64,000 nt of DNA from Catenulispora sp. GP43 (GTDB lineage Bacteria > Actinomycetota > Actinomycetes > Streptomycetales > Catenulisporaceae), in NCBI RefSeq assembly GCF_041260665.1, contig NZ_JBGCCT010000033.1, positions 1-64,000 on the forward strand. The letters run 5' to 3'. A model generated the notes under the pieces. It did not search any database and was not told the origin of the DNA. It saw nothing but the letters and a program-made list of their open reading frames with translations. This document shows, piece after piece, positions 34,988-43,970 of this stretch (positions within the stretch are counted from its first letter, which is position 1; the number at the start of each line of letters is the position of its first letter). A program made the translations under genes and the position numbers.

Positions 34988-35829
34988 CCACCCGCCAGAC
35001 GGACACCGTCGCCGGCGCCCGCAGCGACGCGCGGTCCCAGGCCGTGTCCGCCGCCGCGACGGCCACGAAGTCCATGCCGTACGTCCCCGCCGCGACGTCT
35101 CCCAACATCCCGCCGGACGTGTCACCAGACGCCCTGACCTGGGCTGAGACTGTTCCGCCGGCGGCCTACACCCACCGGGTGGTCGCCCGCGGGACGCGCA
35201 TCCGCCTGGAGGATCCCACCGGCGATGCCTGCGCCCACCTCTTCCTCCTCCGGACCGACGCGCCGTACGAACGCCTCAACGTCGCCGACACGCTCAAGAT
35301 CCCCTGGCAGGCCTACCTGGGTCCCGGCCACCCGCTGCTCTCCGGCGACGGCAGGGTTCTGGCCACTCTCGCCGCCGACACCTCCCGGCACCATGACGCC
35401 TTCTGCGGCACCACGTCCGACGCGTGGAACATCGCAAAGTACGGCGACGCCCGACCCGAAGGGCCCACGCCGTCCGGACAGTCGCTCCTGACGCTCGCCG
35501 CCGCGAAGCACGGCCTGACGCTTCGGGACCTGGGCCCGACGCTCTCCCTCTTCCAGGGCGTCCGTGTCGCTGAGGACGGCGCTTTGAGGTGGCAGGGCTC
35601 CGCCGGTCCCTGCACCTCGGTCGACCTGGTCGCCGAACTGCCGCTCACCGTCCTGGTCGCCAACGTCCCGCATCCTTTGGACCCGCGTCCGGGCTATACC
35701 GTCGGCCCCCTGCGAATCCACGCATGGCGCAGCACCCCGACCGGTCCCGGGGACGAGTCCTTCACCGCCAGCCCCGAACGCACCCGCGCGTACCTCAACA
35801 CCCTCGATGACTGGGAGTCCCGCTCGTGA
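34984..35829 (+). CDS. DUF1989 protein (UAAP1), probable carboxyguanidine deiminase subunit
   Basis: A 281-residue member of the DUF1989/urea amidolyase-associated protein 1 family. After a low-complexity N-terminus it has PPAAYTHRVVARGTRIRLEDPTGDACAHLFLLRTDAPYERLNVADTLKIPWQAYLGPGHPLLSGDGRVLATLAADTSRHHDAFCGTTS; the Cys and His residues suit the metal site. Such proteins, paired with UAAP2, are known as carboxyguanidine deiminase subunits (CgdA/CgdB) in guanidine-degrading bacteria. The second subunit follows with a GTGA overlap. Confidence 0.88.
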   Translation: MTTRQTDTVAGARSDARSQAVSAAATATKSMPYVPAATSPNIPPDVSPDALTWAETVPPAAYTHRVVARGTRIRLEDPTGDACAHLFLLRTDAPYERLNVADTLKIPWQAYLGPGHPLLSGDGRVLATLAADTSRHHDAFCGTTSDAWNIAKYGDARPEGPTPSGQSLLTLAAAKHGLTLRDLGPTLSLFQGVRVAEDGALRWQGSAGPCTSVDLVAELPLTVLVANVPHPLDPRPGYTVGPLRIHAWRSTPTGPGDESFTASPERTRAYLNTLDDWESRS

Positions 35830-36500
35830 CCACCCTCGACTGGTCCGGCTCCCTCGTCCCCGGCGCCGTGGTGCGCGACGACCGGGTCGCGCCGCGCGCC
35901 GCGTGGTCGGCGGTCGTGCCGGCCGGGCACGTGCTGACGATCGTCGACGTCGGCGGCAACCAGAGCGCCGACTGCCTGCTGTTTGACGCCGCCGACCCGG
36001 CCGAGCGCTATAGCGCCCCGGACACACTGGGCTGGTCGGGCGACGCCTATGTCCGCACCGGCACGGTCCTGCGGTCCAACCACGGCAACCCCCTGATGAC
36101 CGTCGTCGGCAACGAGGTCGACCGGCAGGACACGATCGGCGGGGCCTGCTCGAAGGAGTCCAACACCCTGCGCTACGGCCATCACGCGGCCGCCGACCAC
36201 GCCTGTCGGGAGAACTTCCTGTCCGAGGGCGCCAAGTGGGGACTGGGAGCGCGGGACCTGGTCTCCAACCTGAACTGGTTCATGAACGTGCCGGTCGAGG
36301 CGGACGGGTCACTGGGGATCGTCGACGGCCTGAGTGCGCCGGGGAAGCGTGTGGCGGTTCGGGCCGAGCGGGACGTGCTGGTCGTGGTGTCCAACTGCCC
36401 GCAGATGAACAACCCCTGCAACGCCTTCGACCCTACTCCGTTACGCATGATCGTCACCGCCGTCGGGGCCGCCCCCGAGACGGCTCAGGAGGACCTGTGA
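35826..36500 (+). CDS. DUF1989 protein (UAAP2), probable carboxyguanidine deiminase subunit
   Basis: A 224-residue DUF1989 protein: GHVLTIVDVGGNQSADCLLFDAADPAERYSAPDTLGWSGDAYVRTGTVLRSNHGNPLMTVVGNEVDRQDTIGGACSKESNTLRYG, with conserved Cys and His residues for metal binding. It pairs with the preceding UAAP1 protein to remove ammonia from carboxyguanidine, giving allophanate. The GTG overlaps the UAAP1 stop and its own TGA overlaps the carboxylase GTG. Confidence 0.9.
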   Translation: MTTLDWSGSLVPGAVVRDDRVAPRAAWSAVVPAGHVLTIVDVGGNQSADCLLFDAADPAERYSAPDTLGWSGDAYVRTGTVLRSNHGNPLMTVVGNEVDRQDTIGGACSKESNTLRYGHHAAADHACRENFLSEGAKWGLGARDLVSNLNWFMNVPVEADGSLGIVDGLSAPGKRVAVRAERDVLVVVSNCPQMNNPCNAFDPTPLRMIVTAVGAAPETAQEDL

Positions 36501-39500
36501 ACCCCCGCTTCGACACCGTCTTGATCGCCAATCGCGGCGAGATCGCTCGGCGCGTGATCCGCTCGGCGCGGGAGCTCGGGCTCAGGACCGTCGCCGTGTT
36601 CTCCGACGCCGACCGGGCCGCGCCACACGTCCGCGAGGCCGACACAGCCGTCCGGATCGGTCCCGGGCCCGCGCGCGAGAGCTACCTGCGCGCCGAGGCG
36701 ATCCTTGAGCTCGCCGTGAGGCACGGCGCGGCCGTGCACCCCGGTTACGGCTTCCTCTCCGAGAACGCGGGGTTCGCCCGATCCGTCGAAGAGGCCGGAC
36801 TCGTGTTCGTGGGCCCCACGGCTGAGCAGATCGAGGCCTTCGGCAGTAAACACACGGCGCGCGCCCTCGCGGCGGCGGCCGGGGTGCCGATGCTCGCCGG
36901 GACCGGGTTGCTGGCCTGCGCGGACGACGCGGTCGCCGAGGCACTGCGGATCGGGTTCCCGGTGATGCTCAAAGCGACCGGGGGCGGCGGCGGGATCGGC
37001 ATGGCCGCCTGTGCGACCGGCGAGGAGGTCCGAGAGGCGTTCGACCGGGTCAGCCGGCTGGCAGGCGCCAACTTCGGCACGGGCGGGGTGTTCCTGGAAC
37101 GGCTCGTCCGGCCCGCGCAGCACGTCGAGGTCCAGCTCTTCGGCGACGGCGCCGGGCGCATCGCGGTGTTCGGCGACCGTGACTGTTCGCTCCAGCGCCG
37201 ACACCAGAAGGTGATCGAGGAGGCGCCCGCTCCGGCGCTGCCCGACGATGTCCGGGCCCTGCTGCAGTCCTCGGCGCGGACCCTGCTGGCCGGCGTCGGA
37301 TACCGGTCGGCCGGGACCGTGGAGTTCGTCTACGACCCGATCCGGGCCGAGGCCTCGTTCCTGGAGGTCAACACCCGGCTCCAGGTCGAGCACCCGGTCA
37401 CCGAGGAGGTGTTCGGAGTCGATCTCGTGGCCCTGATGCTTCGTCTGGCGCGTGATGGCGCCCGCGGGCTCGACGACTCCGTCTTCGGCCCGCACGAGCC
37501 GCGCGGCCATGCCGTCGAGGCCCGCGTCTACGCCGAGGACCCGGCGCGCGGCGGTCAGCCCAGCTCCGGGCTGGTCACCGCGGCGGTGTTCCCGGGCCAG
37601 GGCACGCCGCCGCTGGCCGGCGTGCGGGTGGACGGCTGGCTGGAGACGGGGATGGAGGTCGGGGGGCACTACGACCCGATGCTCACCAAGGTGATCGCCT
37701 CCGGCCCGACCCGCCAGGACGCCCTCGACGTGCTGCACGAGGGGCTCCAGGCCTGCCGTGTGGACGGGATCGTCACCAACCTCGGACTGCTCAGGGCGTT
37801 GACCGGAGACGCAGCGCTGCGCTCGGCGACGCATTCGACCTCGACGCTGGCCGAAGGCGGGATCGCAGGGGATCCCGAACCGCGTGTGGAGGTGCTGCTG
37901 CCGGGTCTGCAGACGACGATCCAGGACCTGCCGGGCCGGGTCGGATTGTGGTCGGTCGGCGTTCCGCCGAGCGGACCCTTCGACGCGGTGTCCTTCGCCG
38001 AGGCCAACCTCGCGGTCGGCAACCCGGCCGGGGCGCCGGGCCTGGAGGTCACCGCGGCGGGGCCGACACTGCGTTTCTCGACGGCGACGATCGCCGCGGT
38101 CACCGGCGCGTCCTGTGAGGTCCTGCTGGACGGGGAGCCGGTCCCGATGTGGGAGCCGGTGGAAATCGCGGCCGGCTCCGAGCTGGCGGTCGGTGCGGTC
38201 GCCGGACCGGGTCTGCGGGTCTACCTGGCCGTGCGCGGCGGTTTCGACGTACCGCGGTATCTGGACAGCGCCTCGACCTTCACGCTCGGCGGTTTCGGTG
38301 GCCACGGCGGGCGGGCACTGATGACCGGCGACGTTCTGCGTCCCGGATCACCGGACTCCGACCACCCGCACCCGGCGTTCGCGCCGGGCGAGCGGCTGAC
38401 GCGGGTCGGGCCGCCGACGCCCGCGCACCGGCGCCCGGCGTTCACCGGCGACTGGGAGATCGCCGTCACCGAGGGACCGCACGCCGCGCCGGAGTTCTTC
38501 ACCCGCGCGGACATCGAGACCTTGTACGCGTCCTCCTACACCGTGCACCACAACTCCGCGCGGACCGGCGTGCGGCTGCTCGGGCCCAAGCCCGCGTGGG
38601 CTCGCCAGGACGGCGGCGAGGCCGGTCTGCACCCGTCGAACATCCACGACACGCCCTATGCCGTCGGCGCTCTGGACTTCACCGGCGACACCCCGATCAT
38701 CCTCGGGCCGGACGGGCCGTCGCTCGGCGGCTTCGTGTGCCCCGCTGTGGTGGCCGGCGGCGACTTGTGGAAGCTCGGGCAGCTGCGGCCCGGCGATACG
38801 GTGCGGTTCGTTCCGGTGAGGGAGGAAGATGCGGCGCAGCTCACCGACAACCGCGCCTCGACGGCGGTGCCGCGGCGCGGCGGCGACGGGGATGACGGCG
38901 TGCTGGGACGCCTGCCGGCCGAGGACGGCCGCCCCGAGGTGACCTACCGGCGCGACGGAGACGGCAACGTGCTCGTCGAGTACGGGCCGATGATGCTCGA
39001 CATCGGGTTGCGCATGCGCGTTCACGCCCTCCAAGAGGCGCTCGCCTCGCACTCGCCGCACGGTGTCCTCGACGTGACGCCGGGGATCAGGTCCTTGCAG
39101 GTCCACACCGACGCGCGGATCCTGCGCGCGACCGATGCGGCGGCGCTGCTGCGGGAGTTGGAGGCGATGATCCCGCCGACCAGCGAGCTGACAGTGCCGT
39201 CGCGGACGGTGCGGCTGCCATTGTCCTGGGACGACCCGGCCACGCGCGTCGCGATCGACCGCTACATGGCCGGGGTGCGCGACGACGCGCCCTGGACGCC
39301 TTGGAACATCGAGTTCATCCGCAGGATCAACGGCCTGGACTCGGTCGAGGACGTGCGGCAAATCGTCTACGACGCCTCCTACCTCGTGCTGGGGCTCGGT
39401 GACGTCTACCTGGGCGCGCCGGTCGCCACGCCGTTGGACCCGCGGCACCGGCTGGTGACGACGAAATACAACCCGGCCCGCACCTGGACCGCCGAGAACT

Positions 39501-40156
39501 CGGTCGGGATCGGCGGGGCGTACCTGTGCGTCTATGGGATGGAAGGGCCCGGCGGTTATCAATTCGTGGGGCGGACGGTGCAGGTCTGGAACCGATTCCG
39601 CCGCGGCGGACTGTTCCGCGAGCATCCCTGGGCCCTGCGGTTCTTCGATCGGATCGAGTGGTATCCGGTCTCGGCCGAGGAGCTGCTGGAGCTGCGTGCT
39701 CAGACCGATGCCGGACGCGGCGACTTCGAGACGGTCGAAGGGACCTTCTCCATCGCCGAGTACGAGCGCTTCCTGACGCGTGAGACGGACTCGATCGCCA
39801 AGTTCCGGGCGAGACAGAGCGCGGCGTTCGAGGAGGAGAAGGAGCGTTGGCGCGCCTCGGGGGAGTTCGACCGGCACACGGAGCCGGTCGCTGCGAACAC
39901 GCCGGATGAAGAGGCGGTCGTGGTGCCCGACGGTGCGGTCGTCGTGGCCGCGCCGTTCCTGTCGACGGTGTGGCAGCTGCACGTCGAGCCGGGATCGATG
40001 GTCGCGGCGGGGGAGCGGATCGCGGCGGTGGAGGCGATGAAGATGGAGTCGGTGGTGACGGCGCCGTGCTCGGGGCGGGTGCTGGGCGTGTACGCGCAGC
40101 CTGGGGATCAGGTCGCCGCGGGGCAGGCGCTGATGGCGATCGGAGTGGCGGCGTGA
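36497..40156 (+). CDS. Biotin-dependent guanidine/urea carboxylase
   Basis: A 1219-residue multidomain enzyme of the urea carboxylase family. The biotin carboxylase covers about 5-450 (LIANRGEIARRVIRSA, GGGGGIGM loop, EVNTRLQVEHPVTE). The carboxyltransferase follows, built of KipA-like (about 465-760) and KipI-like (about 820-1045) domains. The biotin carrier domain ends the protein, with biotin on Lys1182 in EAMKMES. In operons with two DUF1989 proteins and allophanate hydrolase this enzyme carboxylates guanidine rather than urea; a residue-level check of the carboxyltransferase site would separate the two. The GTG at 36497 follows AGGAGGACC. Confidence 0.92.
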   Translation: MNPRFDTVLIANRGEIARRVIRSARELGLRTVAVFSDADRAAPHVREADTAVRIGPGPARESYLRAEAILELAVRHGAAVHPGYGFLSENAGFARSVEEAGLVFVGPTAEQIEAFGSKHTARALAAAAGVPMLAGTGLLACADDAVAEALRIGFPVMLKATGGGGGIGMAACATGEEVREAFDRVSRLAGANFGTGGVFLERLVRPAQHVEVQLFGDGAGRIAVFGDRDCSLQRRHQKVIEEAPAPALPDDVRALLQSSARTLLAGVGYRSAGTVEFVYDPIRAEASFLEVNTRLQVEHPVTEEVFGVDLVALMLRLARDGARGLDDSVFGPHEPRGHAVEARVYAEDPARGGQPSSGLVTAAVFPGQGTPPLAGVRVDGWLETGMEVGGHYDPMLTKVIASGPTRQDALDVLHEGLQACRVDGIVTNLGLLRALTGDAALRSATHSTSTLAEGGIAGDPEPRVEVLLPGLQTTIQDLPGRVGLWSVGVPPSGPFDAVSFAEANLAVGNPAGAPGLEVTAAGPTLRFSTATIAAVTGASCEVLLDGEPVPMWEPVEIAAGSELAVGAVAGPGLRVYLAVRGGFDVPRYLDSASTFTLGGFGGHGGRALMTGDVLRPGSPDSDHPHPAFAPGERLTRVGPPTPAHRRPAFTGDWEIAVTEGPHAAPEFFTRADIETLYASSYTVHHNSARTGVRLLGPKPAWARQDGGEAGLHPSNIHDTPYAVGALDFTGDTPIILGPDGPSLGGFVCPAVVAGGDLWKLGQLRPGDTVRFVPVREEDAAQLTDNRASTAVPRRGGDGDDGVLGRLPAEDGRPEVTYRRDGDGNVLVEYGPMMLDIGLRMRVHALQEALASHSPHGVLDVTPGIRSLQVHTDARILRATDAAALLRELEAMIPPTSELTVPSRTVRLPLSWDDPATRVAIDRYMAGVRDDAPWTPWNIEFIRRINGLDSVEDVRQIVYDASYLVLGLGDVYLGAPVATPLDPRHRLVTTKYNPARTWTAENSVGIGGAYLCVYGMEGPGGYQFVGRTVQVWNRFRRGGLFREHPWALRFFDRIEWYPVSAEELLELRAQTDAGRGDFETVEGTFSIAEYERFLTRETDSIAKFRARQSAAFEEEKERWRASGEFDRHTEPVAANTPDEEAVVVPDGAVVVAAPFLSTVWQLHVEPGSMVAAGERIAAVEAMKMESVVTAPCSGRVLGVYAQPGDQVAAGQALMAIGVAA

Positions 40157-41798
40157 CCTCGAACAACGCCGTCCGGCGGGTCCGCCCCGCCTTCGCCCGG
40201 ATCCGGCAGGCCGACCGGCCGGAGGTCTGGATCAGTCTGCGTCCGGAACCCGAGGTCCTGGCCGAGGCCGCGAGGATCGATGATCGGATCGTCGCGGGGG
40301 AACGGCTGCCGCTGGCAGGCCTGGTGTTCGCCGTCAAGGACAACATCGACGTTCTCGGACTTCCCACGACAGCGGGCTGCGCCGCGTATTCGTACCGTCC
40401 GACCCAGGACGCCGCATGCGTCGCGCGCCTGCGCGCCGCGGGCGCGATCGTCATCGGCAAGACCAACCTCGACCAGTTCGCGACAGGCCTGGTCGGAACG
40501 CGCAGCCCCTTCGGCGCGGTCCGCAACGCCTGGGACCCGGCCCGGATCTCCGGCGGCTCGTCCTCGGGGTCGGCGGTCGCCGTGGCGCTCGGCGAGGTCG
40601 ACTTCGCCCTCGGCACCGACACCGCCGGCTCCGGGCGGGTGCCCGCCGCGCTGCAGGGTGTCGTCGGGATCAAGCCCACCGTGGGTGCGGTGCCCACGTC
40701 CGGCGTGGTCCCGGCCTGCCGTTCGCTGGACTGCGTGACGGTGTTCGCCCCCGATGTCAGCCTGGCGCGCGCCGTCGCTGAGGTGATGGGCGACCCGGCA
40801 CCGTTGTCCCGGGCGTTGCCCGCGCGTCCGCGCGTCGCCGTCCCGCTCGCGGCACAGGTGGCCGGCCTGGCCGAGGGCTGGCCGGAGGCGTTCGCGGCGG
40901 CGGTGGCCCGGCTCCGCACCTGCGGTGTGGAAATCGTCGAGGTCGACATCGCTCCGCTCCTGGAAGCCGCGAACCTGCTCTACGGCGGTGCTTTTGTGGC
41001 CGAACGCTATGCGGCTGTGGGCGAGTTCATCGAGAACCATCCCGACGCAGACCTCGATGCGACGGTCGCCGCGATCATCCTGGCTGGCGCGGCCCCGAGC
41101 GCCGCTGACCTGTTCGGCGACCGCGAACGTCTGGAACAGCTCGGCGCCGAAGGGCTTGAGGTCTTCGACACCTGCGACGCTCTGCTGACCCCGACCACGA
41201 CAGGCCACCCCCGGATCGCCGAGGTGCTCGACGATCCGGTCGGCGCGAACGGTCGCCTGGGCCGGTATACGAACTATGCGAACCTGTTCGGCCTCGCCGC
41301 GGTCGCCGTCCCGGCTGGGCTCGTCGACGGACTGCCCTTCGGTGTCATGTTCACCGGCGCGCCGCGCTCCGACGCAGCCCTGGCCGAGCTCGCCACACGG
41401 TTCGCCTCGCCGCCGGTCCAGATCGCTGTCTTCGGTGCACACCTTCGCGGCCAGCCGCTCAACCGGCAGTTGGTCGCGCTCGGCGGTGCGTTCACCGCGG
41501 ATGTCCGGACGGCTCCGGCGTATCAGATGTTCGCGCTCCGGACTGTCCCGGCCAAGCCGGGCCTGGTCCACAGCGGTGCCATTCGAGGTGCGTCGGTGGT
41601 CGGTGAGCTCTGGACCCTTCCCGCCGCCGGCTTCGCCGAACTCGTCGCGAGTCTTCCGCGACCGATGGCGATCGGCTCGGTGGAGCTCGCAGACGGTCAG
41701 TTCGTGCCCGGCTTCCTGTGTGAACCGTCAGCCCTCGACGGCGCCGAGGACATCACCGGGGCCGGTGGTTGGCGTGCTCATCTGGCGGCCACGCCAGA

Positions 41799-41802
<4 letters not shown>
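40153..41802 (+). CDS. atzF: Allophanate hydrolase
   Basis: A 549-residue amidase-signature hydrolase. The triad is Lys62 (AVKDNID), cis-Ser near 136 (GGSSSGSA) and nucleophile Ser160 (GTDTAGSGRVPA). A C-terminal domain of about 110 residues (VFGAHLRGQPLNRQLVALGGAF onward) is typical of allophanate hydrolases (AtzF/DUR1,2 type). It splits allophanate to ammonia and carbon dioxide, completing guanidine or urea use. The GTG overlaps the carboxylase stop (GTGA). Confidence 0.92.
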
Positions 41803-42803
<1,001 letters not shown>

Positions 42804-42830
42804 AAGCCCCGGTCAAATCCAGTGGCCGAG

Positions 42831-43151
42831 TTACTGACCACCACAGGGCGCCACGGCGGCGGCGAGCGTGTCCTGGGCTGCGGCGGCTGGATACTCCAAG
42901 TCGAACACCGTGGTTCGCACGTGGGCGATGGCCTGGTCGAGCGCGCCGATCGCGGCCCGTACCCGATCGTGGACCTGGTCGCTGGCCTCCAGGGCCAGCG
43001 CGCCGTGCAGGTCCAGGCTGGCCGCGAACATGGAGTGGATCACTTCGTCGTTCAGGCCGGCGGCGATACGTTCCCGCTCGGCGTCCAGATCTCGAGCGGC
43101 TTCCATTGCACTGGGCCTCGACGATTTCTCGGCCCGAACGCGGAGAGTCAT
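42831..43151 (-). CDS. Stand-alone histidine-kinase dimerization-like domain, His replaced by Asn
   Basis: A 106-residue protein made only of a HisKA_3-like helical hairpin (DLDAERERIAAGLNDEVIHSMFAASLDLHGALAL, then AIGALDQAIAHVRTTVFDLEYP). In NarL-type kinases such as DevS/DosT the first helix has a phospho-acceptor His in LHDEVIQ; here it is Asn34, and no ATPase domain follows. It may be a decoy dimerization partner for a DevS-like kinase or a decaying fragment. The ATG at 43149-43151 has AAGGTGG upstream, which favours expression. Confidence 0.65.
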   Translation of the reverse strand: MTLRVRAEKSSRPSAMEAARDLDAERERIAAGLNDEVIHSMFAASLDLHGALALEASDQVHDRVRAAIGALDQAIAHVRTTVFDLEYPAAAAQDTLAAAVAPCGGQ

Positions 43152-43419
43152 GTGTGAGCCACCTTGCCATTGAGGCAGACAGCACGGCGGAACCGGGACC
43201 GACGGGGTCCGGGCCTGACCGGGACTTGGCGGGGCTGCCCTTCTGTGAAGCATCTGATTTGATCCTAGGCGCACTGATTGCGCGCTACAAGCAGCGAACG
43301 GCGCCGCGGCGGCATACGTCCCGGATATGCCAGGACTTATGGCACTGCTCTGATATCCGCGCTGGGTGTTGTGTGGAAGGTGAGCAGAAGGCGGATACGT
43401 CTTCTGGATAGGAGTTCCC

Positions 43420-43848
43420 ATGAGCGAGTCCACTCGCCGTGCGCAGTTCCCGGCCATGCCTGACCTGAGCGACCTGACCGATCCGCTGCAGCAGCTGTTC
43501 GGCATCCGCCCGCAGTCGCCGTACGGCATCCGTATCGAGACGCACTACGAGACCGACGCCTACGTCGTCCGGGGCGAGATGCCCGGACTCGACTCCGCGA
43601 AGGACTTCGAAGTCGCCGTGACCGACGGCATGCTCACCCTGCATGCCGAGCGCAACGAGCGGCAGCAGGACCGCCAGCACTCGGAGTTCCGCTACGGCGC
43701 GTACAACCGCTCCGTGCGCCTCCCGGACAGTGCGAAGGCCGAGAAGGTCACCGCGACCTACGACGAGGGCATCCTGACCGTCCGGGTTCCCCTGGACAAG
43801 CCGGTGAATGCGGCCAGCCACAAGATCAAGGTCGCGTCTGCCAAGTAG
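43420..43848 (+). CDS. Hsp20/alpha-crystallin family small heat-shock protein
   Basis: A 142-residue small heat-shock protein: alpha-crystallin domain at about 38-135 (IRIETHYETDAYVVRGEMPGLDSAKDFEVAVTDGMLTLHAERNERQQDR ... RSVRLPDSAKAEKVTATYDEGILTVRVPLDK). It holds unfolding proteins as oligomers. The ATG follows ATAGGAG. An imperfect DevR-like motif lies at 43329-43348, consistent with HspX-like control in dormancy. A strong terminator follows. Confidence 0.94.
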   Translation: MSESTRRAQFPAMPDLSDLTDPLQQLFGIRPQSPYGIRIETHYETDAYVVRGEMPGLDSAKDFEVAVTDGMLTLHAERNERQQDRQHSEFRYGAYNRSVRLPDSAKAEKVTATYDEGILTVRVPLDKPVNAASHKIKVASAK

Positions 43849-43900
43849 TACCGGGCGTCCGCCTCGGAGATCCTCGTGACTCCCGGGCTGTGAGCCAAGA

Positions 43901-43936
43901 CCGAACCGCCCCGCGCTCATGCGCGGGGCGGTTCGG
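43901..43936. terminator. Bidirectional terminator between hsp20 and mgtA
   Basis: A perfect 16-bp stem (43901-43916 with 43921-43936) closes a TCAT loop, 52 bp after the Hsp20 stop and 35 bp from the end of the convergent ATPase gene. No T tract follows, as is common here. Confidence 0.88.
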
Positions 43937-43970
43937 TGTGTCCGGCAGGAGCTTGGGATCTCTTGCCACG

